From Rhizobium sp. ACO-34A (GTDB taxonomy: Bacteria > Pseudomonadota > Alphaproteobacteria > Rhizobiales > Rhizobiaceae): a stretch of 64,000 nt of DNA. The position numbers were made by a program, and so were the translations under genes. The stretch lies in the NCBI GenBank assembly GCA_002600635.1, contig CP021371.1, positions 1,429,001 through 1,493,000 of the forward strand. Reading direction: 5' to 3'. Positions 45,181 to 52,846 of the stretch are shown piece after piece. Each line of letters starts with the position of its first letter. The stretch's first letter is position 1. The notes under the pieces are model-generated. The model had not been told where the DNA came from. It made no database searches and was given only the letters and a program-made list of their open reading frames with translations.

Positions 45181-45531
45181 GTGAGCAAGGACTATCTCGA
45201 CATCACGAAGGAAATCTCCAACGGTCTCAAGATCTTGCGCAAGGACGTTCCGGAGGTCATGGCCGGCTTTTCCGCCCTGGCGCAGGCCGCCACGAAGGAC
45301 AATGCGCTGGACAAGAAGACCAAGGAACTGGTGGCGCTCGGGATTGCCATTTCCACCCGGTGCGATGGCTGCATCGGCTTCCACACCGAGACGCTGGTCA
45401 AACTCGGCTGCACCAGGGCGGAATTCGAGGAAACGCTCGGCATGGCAGTCTACATGGGCGGCGGCCCTTCGCTGATGTATGCGGGTCATGCGATGACGGC
45501 ATGGGAACAGTTTGCTGGCGCCGCCGCGTAA
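45181..45531 (+). CDS. Carboxymuconolactone decarboxylase-family (AhpD-like) protein
   Basis: 116 residues from GTG 45181 (AAAGG 8 nt upstream). The single CMD domain has the redox pair and proton relay in STRCDGCIGFHTETLV, preceded by LDKKTKELVALGIA. Members reduce peroxides or act in thiol exchange. The CXXC plus His three residues further on supports peroxidase/reductase activity over decarboxylation. Monocistronic. Confidence 0.85.
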   Translation: MSKDYLDITKEISNGLKILRKDVPEVMAGFSALAQAATKDNALDKKTKELVALGIAISTRCDGCIGFHTETLVKLGCTRAEFEETLGMAVYMGGGPSLMYAGHAMTAWEQFAGAAA

Positions 45532-45677
45532 ATGGCCCAGGGAATGGTGCAATACGGACACGCTGATGAAGCAGTAGGCATGGATGGCCTCACCCTTTCG
45601 GACGATGGCCCGCTGGCACCGTCCGACAAGCGGAATAAGCGAAAAAGGACAAAATTCCATAAATAGGAAAATAGTCC

Positions 45678-45706
45678 TTGACGGCGTGACGGTCGTTTGA
45701 TAGGGT
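45678..45706 (+). promoter_or_regulatory. Sigma-70 promoter of the small RNA
   Basis: TTGACG (45678-45683), 17-bp spacer, TAGGGT (45701-45706). Predicted start near 45713. Confidence 0.6.
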
Positions 45707-45712
45707 TCAGGC

Positions 45713-45803
45713 ATCGTCGGAGAGTTGCGGCTGGAGCGAAGGGCTCCGGGGTTTCTTCCGGCAAAGGGATTGTAGCAAGGCTCGGGCGACCGGGCCTTTT
45801 TTA
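45713..45803 (+). ncRNA. Predicted ~90-nt small RNA or leader upstream of the GTA cluster
   Basis: Bounded by a sigma-70-like promoter and an intrinsic terminator. The first hairpin pairs CTGGAGC with GCTCCGG (about 45731-45748). A single-stranded region (TTTCTTCCGGCAAAGG) follows. The terminator AAGGCTCGG-GCGA-CCGGGCCTTTTTT ends at 45803. No open frame fits inside. It is either an independent trans-acting RNA of the alphaproteobacterial type or an attenuated leader of the GTA g1 gene, which begins 48 nt further on. Confidence 0.6.
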
Positions 45804-45850
45804 TTGGCCGGTGGTTGCCTTGCGAAGCCGGCGGCGAGCGGGATGCGGCG

Positions 45851-46435
45851 ATGCGGGAAGAGCGGGAAATCGATCTCATGTTGTCGGGCCGCGAGCCTTT
45901 TGCCGTCGAAGGCGAGGGGTGGAGCTTCGAGCGGATCGGACGGGCGGCGGAACGTGTGGTGCTGGAGCTGAAATCGGCCGAGGGGCTTTCCGCTGCCGAC
46001 CGCTATGAGTTGCTGCTCAATGAATTGATGGGCGAGATGGCGCGGCAGTTCGAGCTGTTTCGCAGCCTGAGGGCTTCCGCCGAAGCGATGCTTTCGCGGA
46101 TCGAGGCCGATGGCGGAGCGGCGGACGACGCCTCGGCAAAGCTTGCCCGCGCCGACGCCAAGGCGGCGACCGACGCGATCTCGCTGATCGTTCGTACGCT
46201 GGAAAAGGTCGATGCGCTGCAGCGGCAGTTTGCCCGAGACCGGGCGGAGGCCGAGGAGCAGCGAGCCGAGAGCGAGGATCATGACCGGATACGACAGGAA
46301 CTCGAGGCTCTCATCGAAGAGCGGGCACTGGAGCGTGCCGCCGTCATGCTTGCCGCGCGCGGCGACGGCGGTGGGGATGCTGATGGCGCGGACGGATATA
46401 CCGGCCTTGTGGCCGGATGCGGGCCGCCCGGATAA
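45851..46435 (+). CDS. GTA g1-like protein (candidate small terminase)
   Basis: 194 residues from ATG 45851. Almost wholly helical and charged, with a probable coiled coil around RADAKAATDAISLIVRTLEK to ARDRAEAEEQRAESEDHDRI. It lies directly before the large terminase gene, the position of GTA g1, whose product in Rhodobacter is the small terminase. Sequence identity cannot be judged here; the role is inferred from place and helical character. The stop overlaps the upstream extension of the terminase frame. Confidence 0.65.
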   Translation: MREEREIDLMLSGREPFAVEGEGWSFERIGRAAERVVLELKSAEGLSAADRYELLLNELMGEMARQFELFRSLRASAEAMLSRIEADGGAADDASAKLARADAKAATDAISLIVRTLEKVDALQRQFARDRAEAEEQRAESEDHDRIRQELEALIEERALERAAVMLAARGDGGGDADGADGYTGLVAGCGPPG

Positions 46436-47135
46436 CAGGGCGACGCAACGCGGGAAGACGGCGAAGCTGGGCAAGGTGCTCAAATCCAGTGCGGCAAAGA
46501 CCGAACAGGCGGGCAGGCAGGCGCTGGACGGGATCCGGCAGCTTGTTGCCGTTCTGGCGATAACCTGCGAGGAGATCGGTCCGCTGTCCGGCGATTGTAC
46601 CCGGGGCGCGGGATTGCCTTCGGCGCTGGCGGCTACGGCGATTGATGCCGGACCGGCGACGGGTCTCCGGTGCTCATGCGCCGGTGAAGAAACATCAGGC
46701 CCGGAGCCAAATTGGAGATCCGTGTCGGATGCGGCTGCTCGCGAACGAGGGAACGCCTGTAGCGAGGATGATGATCGGGCATTGTCTCCTGCGATGAATG
46801 CGCGGGATGAAGCCGATAGCCCGAAGCTGAAAATGCCGGAACAGCCGGGAATGCATGAACTCGTGCCAAGCTCTGGTGCCTGTGACGATGCGTCGGAACG
46901 AGGCGGTTCCGTCGGCGCGGATGACGGGGCCACTTTCCCTGCCATGATCGTGAAGGACGGGGCGGCCGGACTGGAACCGAAAGCCTCGGGACCCTTGAGG
47001 ATGTCGGAATCTCCGGGAATCCATGTGCGCTCGGGGGAGACGCATCTGCGAATACCGCATTGCCAGCCGACGTCGGCTCGTCCGGAGAAGGTCGGTCGGC
47101 TGCCAATTTCAGCACATGGTGGAGATGAGCGAGCG
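46436..47135 (+). other. Open but unrecognised 700-bp stretch in frame with the terminase
   Basis: The frame of the terminase is open back to 46212, and an ATG at 46378 (MARTDIPALWPDAGRP...) could add about 250 residues. The first part (KTAKLGKVLKSSAAKTEQAG) is lysine-rich. The rest has low-complexity, acidic, domain-free composition (DDASERGGSVGADDGATFPA). Homologous GTA terminases of about 430 residues lack this. It may be a real extension, a spacer, or the remains of another gene. Confidence 0.5.
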
Positions 47136-48440
47136 GTGGCGTTGGATGACGGTGACGTCGGAACCGGTGCTGCAGCGGGTCTTCGCGCTCTGCTGCGTTC
47201 CGCACCCCTGGGCGCGATTGCGGCCATGCGGCGTGACTGGCGGTTTCTGGCGCGGGCCGAGCAACTGCCGCCGCCGGGCGACTGGCTGACCTGGCTGATG
47301 ATGGGCGGGCGCGGCTCCGGCAAGACGAGGGCCGGCGCGGAATGGGTTCAGGCGATGGTGAGGGCCGCAGGCCCGAAGACCGATCTCAGGATCGCGCTGG
47401 TGGCGGAAACGCTGGGCGATGCCCGCGAGGTGATGATCGACGGTCCCTCGGGGCTTGTGCGCATCGCGACCCGCATGCGGCCGGACGTGGAGATCACCCG
47501 GCGCAGGCTCGTCTGGCCGAACGGGGCGGTGGCACAGATATTTTCCTCGGAAGATCCCGAAAGCCTGCGCGGCCCGCAATTCCACTACGCCTGGTGCGAC
47601 GAACTGGCGAAATGGAAGCATGCGCAGGAGACCTTCGACATGCTGCAATTCGCGCTGCGTCTCGGAACCAAGCCCCGGCAGGTGGTGACCACCACGCCGA
47701 GGGCGGTGCCGCTTTTGAAGCGGCTGATCGCCGAGCCCGGAACCCGGCTGACGCGTTTGTCGACTTCCGCCAATGCGGGCAATCTGGCCCCCGGCTTCAT
47801 TGCCGCGCTGGAGCGCCGCTATGGCGGCACGCGGCTTGGACGGCAGGAGCTTGGCGGCGAACTGATCGAGGATCGTGAGGACGCGCTGTGGAAGCGCGAC
47901 CGTCTGGAAGGCATCACCATAAGGCTGACCGAACCGCTGCGGCGCATCGTCGTCGCGGTCGATCCGCCGGCGGGCAGCGGCGAGCGCTCCTGCTGCGGCA
48001 TCGTCGTGGCCGGCCTGATGGAAAACGGGCAGGCGGTGGTGCTGGCGGATGCATCCGTCGAGGGCGGAAGCCCGGCGGTCTGGGCAAGGGCCGTGGTCTC
48101 GGCCTATCGCCGTTTCGAGGCCGACAGGGTGGTGGCGGAAGTGAACCAGGGCGGGGAGATGGTGGCGGCCACGCTGAAAAGCGTGGAGGCGAACCTGCCC
48201 GTCAGCATGGTCCGGGCGACGCGCGGCAAGTTTCTGAGGACCGAGCCGGTGGCCGCGCTCTACGAACAGGGCCGCGTTCTGCACGCGGCCCGGTTTCAGC
48301 AACTGGAAGACCAGATGTGTGATTTCGGCCCGGAGGGCCTATCGTCAGGGCGCTCGCCCGACCGGCTGGACGCGCTGGTCTGGGCGCTGACCGCGCTTCT
48401 CCTCGAAGGCGCGGGCGAGCCACGCATCCGGGGGATCTGA
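47136..48440 (+). CDS. GTA large terminase (g2)
   Basis: 434 residues from GTG 47136, preceded by GGAG; this length matches GTA terminases. The ATPase Walker A is MMGGRGSGKTRAGAEW; Walker B/catalytic region is FHYAWCDELAKWKHAQETFD. The nuclease domain has acidic residues in VVAVDPPAGS, VVLADASVEGG and SPDRLDALVWALTALL. It packages DNA into particles; in GTAs, random host DNA. The frame continues upstream with no conserved content, so the exact start is uncertain. Confidence 0.88.
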   Translation: MALDDGDVGTGAAAGLRALLRSAPLGAIAAMRRDWRFLARAEQLPPPGDWLTWLMMGGRGSGKTRAGAEWVQAMVRAAGPKTDLRIALVAETLGDAREVMIDGPSGLVRIATRMRPDVEITRRRLVWPNGAVAQIFSSEDPESLRGPQFHYAWCDELAKWKHAQETFDMLQFALRLGTKPRQVVTTTPRAVPLLKRLIAEPGTRLTRLSTSANAGNLAPGFIAALERRYGGTRLGRQELGGELIEDREDALWKRDRLEGITIRLTEPLRRIVVAVDPPAGSGERSCCGIVVAGLMENGQAVVLADASVEGGSPAVWARAVVSAYRRFEADRVVAEVNQGGEMVAATLKSVEANLPVSMVRATRGKFLRTEPVAALYEQGRVLHAARFQQLEDQMCDFGPEGLSSGRSPDRLDALVWALTALLLEGAGEPRIRGI

Positions 48441-48458
48441 ACACACCTGGCTGGCGAA

Positions 48459-48593
48459 TTACTTGGAAGAGTTCTGCGAGGAAGGCTGGGAATTGCCCTG
48501 CCGCATCTGGCGCCATTCGCTTTCGAGGCGGTCCATGACATGCGCCGGGATGGTGGCGGCGGTCTTGGTCTGGGTCGTGCTGTTGGTCTGCAT
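48459..48593 (-). CDS. Small 44-residue protein, antisense within the GTA cluster
   Basis: MQTNSTTQTKTAATIPAHVM at the start, then DRLESEWRQMRQGN and a Ser/Gln/Asn-rich tail. A good ribosome site (GAGGAG) lies before ATG 48593 and codon choice fits the genome. Too short for family recognition. It lies tail-to-tail with the terminase, on the opposite strand, and its promoter would fall in the AT-rich DNA at 48610-48760. Confidence 0.55.
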   Translation of the reverse strand: MQTNSTTQTKTAATIPAHVMDRLESEWRQMRQGNSQPSSQNSSK

Positions 48594-48939
48594 CGGATCT
48601 ACTCCTCACGGCTCAAAGTTAGGCCAAAACACTGTTTGCAAGTGCCTAAACGCTGGATGCCGGGGAAGGTTCCACAGAGTTAAATCTTTGTAAATATGAC
48701 GGTTAAGGGCTTTAAACGATTGAATTTATTTTAAACGTTTGAAACCGACAGGAAATTTTTGCCCTGGTTAACACCGGGGCTTTCCGGCAGCCGGACAGGC
48801 ATCCGGGTGTGCAATCCCGGGGATTGTTTTTCGCGACTTTTTATTCCCGGTTGTTCGCGTGTGGCGATTGCCGTGCGCGACACGCTCCGTCGAATCCATG
48901 TGTCCGGGACCAGTTCACACCGACAATGAGGGGAAAGCT
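48594..48939. other. AT-rich intergenic region between terminase and endolysin
   Basis: The 48660-48760 stretch is far lower in GC than its surroundings (GTTAAATCTTTGTAAATATG, AAACGATTGAATTTATTTTA). It has the inverted pair AAACG (48716) and CGTTT (48735). It probably holds promoters for the small antisense gene and the downstream hydrolase. No RNA gene recognised. Confidence 0.45.
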
Positions 48940-49560
48940 ATGAGCAGGATAAACCGGCGGTTTTTCCACGACCGGGTGCGCACGGCTCTGTTCGCCGGGC
49001 GCATTCAGCCGCTGCAGGTCAAGGGCATGGAGGCTATACTCGATCACTGGGAGGCGACTTGTTCGGGCAAGGACGACCGGTGGCTTGCCTATATGCTGGC
49101 GACGGCCTTTCACGAGACGGCGCGCACCATGCAGCCGGTTCGCGAGACGTTGGCGGTGACCGACGCCAAGGCCATCATCATTCTCGACCGGGCATTTGCG
49201 CGCGGGCAGCTTCCGTGGGTGAGCAATCCCTATTGGCGGGCCGATGCCGAGGGCAAGTCCTGGCTGGGGCGCGGGCTGGTGCAGCTGACCCACAAGGCCA
49301 ACTATGCGACGATGGGTCCGCTGGTGGGAGAGGATCTGGTCGCCAATCCGACGAAGGCCATGCAGATGGACGTGGCGATCAGGATCATGTTCATGGGCAT
49401 GGAGAAGGGCAGCTTCACCGGGATGCGGCTCGACCAGTTCTTCAATCCGGGCCGCGAGGACTGGGTAAATGCCCGCAAGATCATCAACGGGCTCGACAAG
49501 GCTCTTCAGATTGCCGACTACGGGAAGACCTTCCATGGCGCGATCAGCTATGTGACCTGA
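48940..49560 (+). CDS. GH19-type glycoside hydrolase (endolysin-like)
   Basis: 206 residues from ATG 48940 (GAGGGGAAAG upstream). The lysozyme/chitinase-fold core is visible: ATAFHETARTMQPVRET with the catalytic glutamate, and GRGLVQLTHKANYATMG, a hallmark of GH19 phage endolysins. PGREDWVNARKIINGLDKAL follows. It would cut cell-wall glycan for lysis or for DNA entry. It is placed between terminase and portal, where the standard GTA order has no gene. No signal peptide. Confidence 0.85.
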   Translation: MSRINRRFFHDRVRTALFAGRIQPLQVKGMEAILDHWEATCSGKDDRWLAYMLATAFHETARTMQPVRETLAVTDAKAIIILDRAFARGQLPWVSNPYWRADAEGKSWLGRGLVQLTHKANYATMGPLVGEDLVANPTKAMQMDVAIRIMFMGMEKGSFTGMRLDQFFNPGREDWVNARKIINGLDKALQIADYGKTFHGAISYVT

Positions 49561-49762
49561 ACTGCTGCTGGCTGGCCCGATGTTTTCCTCGACTGGACAA
49601 CGGGGTGAGCGAACGTATCCGCAGCGCCGGGGCGGACCGCTGAAGGGCGAGCGAATGATTGAGCCCCGCGCGCGGTCATGCTATCGCGGCACGGGGCCGG
49701 AGCCAGGCGCTGCGCGCCCGTGAGACGTGCCTTCCATGAGATTGCCTTCGGAGCCGACGCCC

Positions 49763-50071
49763 TTGATCCGTCATATCGTGTTCTTTTCCGTGCCTGACAG
49801 GGCCAATCTGGAGAGTGTGCGGTCGGGTCTTTCGATCCTGACCGGGATACCCCATGCGCGGCATCTGGAAATCGGCACGAGCGTGAAGAGCGATCTCTAC
49901 GACACCAGCGTCGATCTGATCGTCTATGGCGAGTTCGACGACGAGGCGGCCCTTGCCGCCTACCGGGCGCACCCGCTCTATCAGGAATCGATTGCCCGCG
50001 TGAAACCGCTCCGCGAACTCAGGATCGCGGCGGACTACCATGTCGCCCTTGCGGTGACGCGGCCGGTCTGA
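49763..50071 (+). CDS. Dabb-family (stress-responsive A/B barrel) protein
   Basis: 102 residues from TTG 49763 (GGAG 9 nt upstream), giving (M)IRHIVFFSVPDRANLESVRS, the typical Dabb start; ATG 49736 would add 9 residues. Continues EIGTSVKSDLYDTSVDLIVY and ALAAYRAHPLYQESIARVKP. Small dimeric ferredoxin-like barrel of unknown role. It is a non-structural passenger inside the GTA cluster, 71 nt before the portal gene. Confidence 0.75.
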   Translation: MIRHIVFFSVPDRANLESVRSGLSILTGIPHARHLEIGTSVKSDLYDTSVDLIVYGEFDDEAALAAYRAHPLYQESIARVKPLRELRIAADYHVALAVTRPV

Positions 50072-50142
50072 AGACCGGGCTGAAGGCTTCGTCCGCAACA
50101 GGCGACGCCTATTTCATACATAACGACTGAAGGATCCAGCCG

Positions 50143-51324
50143 ATGAGACTGTCGTTTCGTCTGCCGTGGCGTGGCCCGGCGGAAAGATCACCCGTGTCCG
50201 CAAATACGGTGAGCGATACCAAGGGAGCTGTAGGCTCTGGCGGGTTGTCGCTGATCGCGGCGGAGGCGGCTGCGCACTGGACGGGCCGTTCCTACGGGGC
50301 GCTTGCCCGCGAGGGCTTCATGCGGAACCCCGTCGCCCATCGCACGGTGCGGCTGGTGGCGGAGGCGGCGGCCGCGATCCCCTGGCTTGCCTATGATGAC
50401 GGCCGCGAACTGACCGAGCATCCGGTGCTGGCGCTGATCGCCCGCCCGAACCCGCGCATGGGCGGGCCGGACTTCATGGAAGCGCTTTATGGCCATCTGC
50501 TGCTCTCCGGCAATGCCTATGTCGAGCCGCTGGCGCTCGGCGAGCGGCCGGCCGAACTGCACCTGCTTCGCCCCGACCGGGTGAGCGTGGTGACGGGCGC
50601 GGATGGCTGGCCGGAAGCCTATGACTATCGTGCGGATGTGGGTCGGCGTCGCATCGCTGCCGGCCGTGACGGGGAAGGGGTGCTGCATCTGAAGCTGTTC
50701 CACCCGCTCGACGACCAGACGGGTTTCCCGCCGCTTGCCGCAGCCCAGGTCGCGCTCGACCTGCACAATGCTTCGGGGCGCTGGAACAAGGCGCTGCTCG
50801 ACAATTCGGCCCGGCCTTCCGGCGCGCTGGTCTACCAGCCGAAGGAGGGCGGCAACCTTTCCGCCGACCAGTATGAGCGACTGAAGCAGGAACTGGACGA
50901 GGGCTATTCCGGGCCGATGCGCGCCGGTCGCCCTCTGCTTCTGGAGGGTGGGCTCGACTGGAAGTCGATGGGGCTTTCGCCGAAGGACATGGATTTCGTC
51001 GAGGCGAGGAACGGCGCCGCCCGCGACATCGCGCTTGCCTTTGGTGTGCCGCCCATGCTGCTCGGCATTCCCGGCGACAACACTTATGCCAACTATCAGG
51101 AGGCCAACCGCGCCTTCTACCGGCTGACCGTTCTGCCGCTGGTCACACGCACAGCCGCGCGGTTTTCGGCATTCCTTTCAGGCCTTTACCGGACGCCGTT
51201 GAATCTCGTTCCCGATCTCGATCAGGTGGCTGGACTTGCCTCTGAACGCGATGCTCTGTGGGCGCGGGTGGGGGCGGCGGACTTCCTGTCCGAGGAGGAA
51301 AAGCGCGAGGCCGTGGGATACTGA
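50143..51324 (+). CDS. GTA portal protein (g3), HK97 family
   Basis: 393 residues, normal length. HK97-type portal features: VAHRTVRLVAEAAAAIPWLA, ALYGHLLLSGNAYVEPLALG, and the conserved GVPPMLLGIPGDNTYANYQE with ANRAFYRLTVLPLV. It forms the dodecameric ring through which DNA enters the head. First of the structural genes proper; ribosome site GGAT/GAAGGA before ATG 50143. Intact. Confidence 0.92.
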   Translation: MRLSFRLPWRGPAERSPVSANTVSDTKGAVGSGGLSLIAAEAAAHWTGRSYGALAREGFMRNPVAHRTVRLVAEAAAAIPWLAYDDGRELTEHPVLALIARPNPRMGGPDFMEALYGHLLLSGNAYVEPLALGERPAELHLLRPDRVSVVTGADGWPEAYDYRADVGRRRIAAGRDGEGVLHLKLFHPLDDQTGFPPLAAAQVALDLHNASGRWNKALLDNSARPSGALVYQPKEGGNLSADQYERLKQELDEGYSGPMRAGRPLLLEGGLDWKSMGLSPKDMDFVEARNGAARDIALAFGVPPMLLGIPGDNTYANYQEANRAFYRLTVLPLVTRTAARFSAFLSGLYRTPLNLVPDLDQVAGLASERDALWARVGAADFLSEEEKREAVGY

Positions 51325-51594
51325 GGCCCAGGAGCGGGTGGAATTTGGTTTCCGGCTGAATCAAAAGGTGAACGCCTTAAAGCACTGCATGGGGACGCGG
51401 AATCGAAGTGTGAGGTTTCGCGTCCAAGCGATTCTTTCGACTCGACAAAACCGCCCTTCTTAAAGCGCCGCGTGAAGGCGCTTCCGTTCGTTCGATGGAC
51501 GGAGAGGAGGAGACCGGCCGCCGCCATCGTAAGACGAAATCCTGGCGGGATCGTGCGGCCGGTCGGAATTTATCCTAGCTGCGAGAGATTAAAA
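51325..51594. other. Intergenic region in the GTA cluster
   Basis: Nothing coding. GCGCCGCGTGAAGGCGCTTC at 51463-51482 can fold into a hairpin. The region may contain a secondary promoter before the small membrane-protein gene. Confidence 0.4.
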
Positions 51595-51918
51595 ATGACT
51601 GACTTCAGCCACGACGGCGGCGTTTCCGCCGCCCGCCTGATCGGCGCGGTCGCGGGCTCGGCGATCTCGCTCGTCTATCTCCTGCCCAGAGGAAATCGCG
51701 AGGCGGCGACCCGCTTCCTGACCGGCGTCGCCTGCGGCCTGATCTTCGGTGGCCCGGTGGGCCTGTGGCTGGTTCACAAGCTCGACGTGGCCGCCAGCCT
51801 GTCGCCGCAGGAGACCATGCTGGCGGGAGCGGCGGCCGCGAGCCTTTCGGCCTGGTGGGCGCTCGGCGTACTCGCGCGCCTTGCCCAGCGCTATGGCGGA
51901 CGACCGCCCGAAACCTGA
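51595..51918 (+). CDS. Small membrane protein in the GTA cluster (DUF6107-like)
   Basis: 107 residues from ATG 51595. Two to three hydrophobic segments (AARLIGAVAGSAISLVYLLP, FLTGVACGLIFGGPVGLWLV, and a third near ASLSAWWALGVLARL). Small membrane proteins in this position between portal and protease are usual in rhizobial GTA clusters. Role unknown; a holin-like or scaffold role is possible. Confidence 0.75.
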   Translation: MTDFSHDGGVSAARLIGAVAGSAISLVYLLPRGNREAATRFLTGVACGLIFGGPVGLWLVHKLDVAASLSPQETMLAGAAAASLSAWWALGVLARLAQRYGGRPPET

Positions 51919-52029
51919 CCGCGACCCGGCAGGTATTCTCATTGGTCCCACAGTGAGGCTTCTCCAGAACAAAGGGAAGTTAGAGTGCTGACAAGCCATT
52001 TGCCGGCCTTCTCTTGGGATGGCGGTGTT

Positions 52030-52160
52030 TCATTCACTGCCGTCATCCCGGCCTTGAGCCGGGATCCAGCGCGATCAAGTCTTTGATCGCAAAGAGTCTT
52101 TTGCACGATGGACATCGCGCTGCTGGATGCCGGAACAAGTCCGGCATGACGGGGAGGAGT
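52030..52160. repeat. Hairpin repeat pair inside the GTA cluster
   Basis: CGTCATCCCGGCCTTGAGCC at 52040-52061 and TGCCGGAACAAGTCCGGCAT at 52129-52148. Same kind of intergenic unit as at 3030, 25616 and 60955. Confidence 0.65.
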
Positions 52161-52270
52161 GGATCCGCTCCCAAGGCCGAACTTTGTCAGCAACCTGGCT
52201 CCTCTCCGACAGGGGAGGCGCCTCATCGGTGGCCGACCGAACACATCATTCCATGACGAGGAGTAGGACG

Positions 52271-52846
52271 ATGACGCCGAAGCGCGAACCGCCTTCGCTG
52301 ACCCATACCCGCGCCAACCTGACGCTGAAGGGCGTTTCCGGCGACGGCAGTTTTTCCGGCTATGCCAGCCTGTTCGGCGAGGTGGACCTTGGCCGCGACA
52401 CCATCGAGCCAGGGGCTTTTTCGAAATCGCTGAAGGCGCGCGGTGCCGCCGGCGTGCGGATGCTTTTCCAGCACGATCCGGCCGAACCGATCGGCAGCTG
52501 GAAGGTGATCCGCGAGGACGAGCGCGGCCTCTATGTCGAGGGCGTGCTTTCGCCCGGCGTGGCGCGTGCCCGCGAGGTACATGCGCTGATGAAATCCGGC
52601 GCGCTGGACGGGCTCTCCATCGGCTTTCGCACCGTGCGCGCCCGTTCCGACAAGGGAAGCGGCGTGCGCCGCATCCTCGAGGCCGACCTCTGGGAGATCT
52701 CGGTGGTGACCTTCCCCATGCTGCCGGCGGCAAGGGTCTCGAACGTGAAACATGCGCGGTTCTACCGCGACAGGGAAACCGAGCTCGTCCGCGCCATGCG
52801 CCGGGCGGCGCGGGCAATGGCGACGAACGTCTTCAGGAAAGGATGA
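52271..52846 (+). CDS. GTA prohead protease (g4), HK97 family
   Basis: 191 residues from ATG 52271 (GGAG 8 nt upstream); the frame upstream is repeat. Herpesvirus-type protease fold: SGYASLFGEVDLGRDTIEPG, MLFQHDPAEPIGSWKVIRED (catalytic His), and GALDGLSIGFRTVRARSDKG (catalytic Ser). It trims the capsid protein during head maturation. Overlaps the capsid gene by 4 nt. Confidence 0.9.
   Translation: MTPKREPPSLTHTRANLTLKGVSGDGSFSGYASLFGEVDLGRDTIEPGAFSKSLKARGAAGVRMLFQHDPAEPIGSWKVIREDERGLYVEGVLSPGVARAREVHALMKSGALDGLSIGFRTVRARSDKGSGVRRILEADLWEISVVTFPMLPAARVSNVKHARFYRDRETELVRAMRRAARAMATNVFRKG

Noticed and set aside
45707..47323. 538-codon minus-strand frame over the start of the GTA cluster
   Set aside because: Overlaps the recognisable g1-like and terminase frames and has no start signal or domain.
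48940..49560. Whole region 45.8-64 kb as an ordinary prophage
   Set aside because: Gene order and families (g1-g15 with DUF2460, DUF2163, NlpC/P60 and TIM-barrel g15) are those of a gene transfer agent; no integrase, repressor or replication genes are present.
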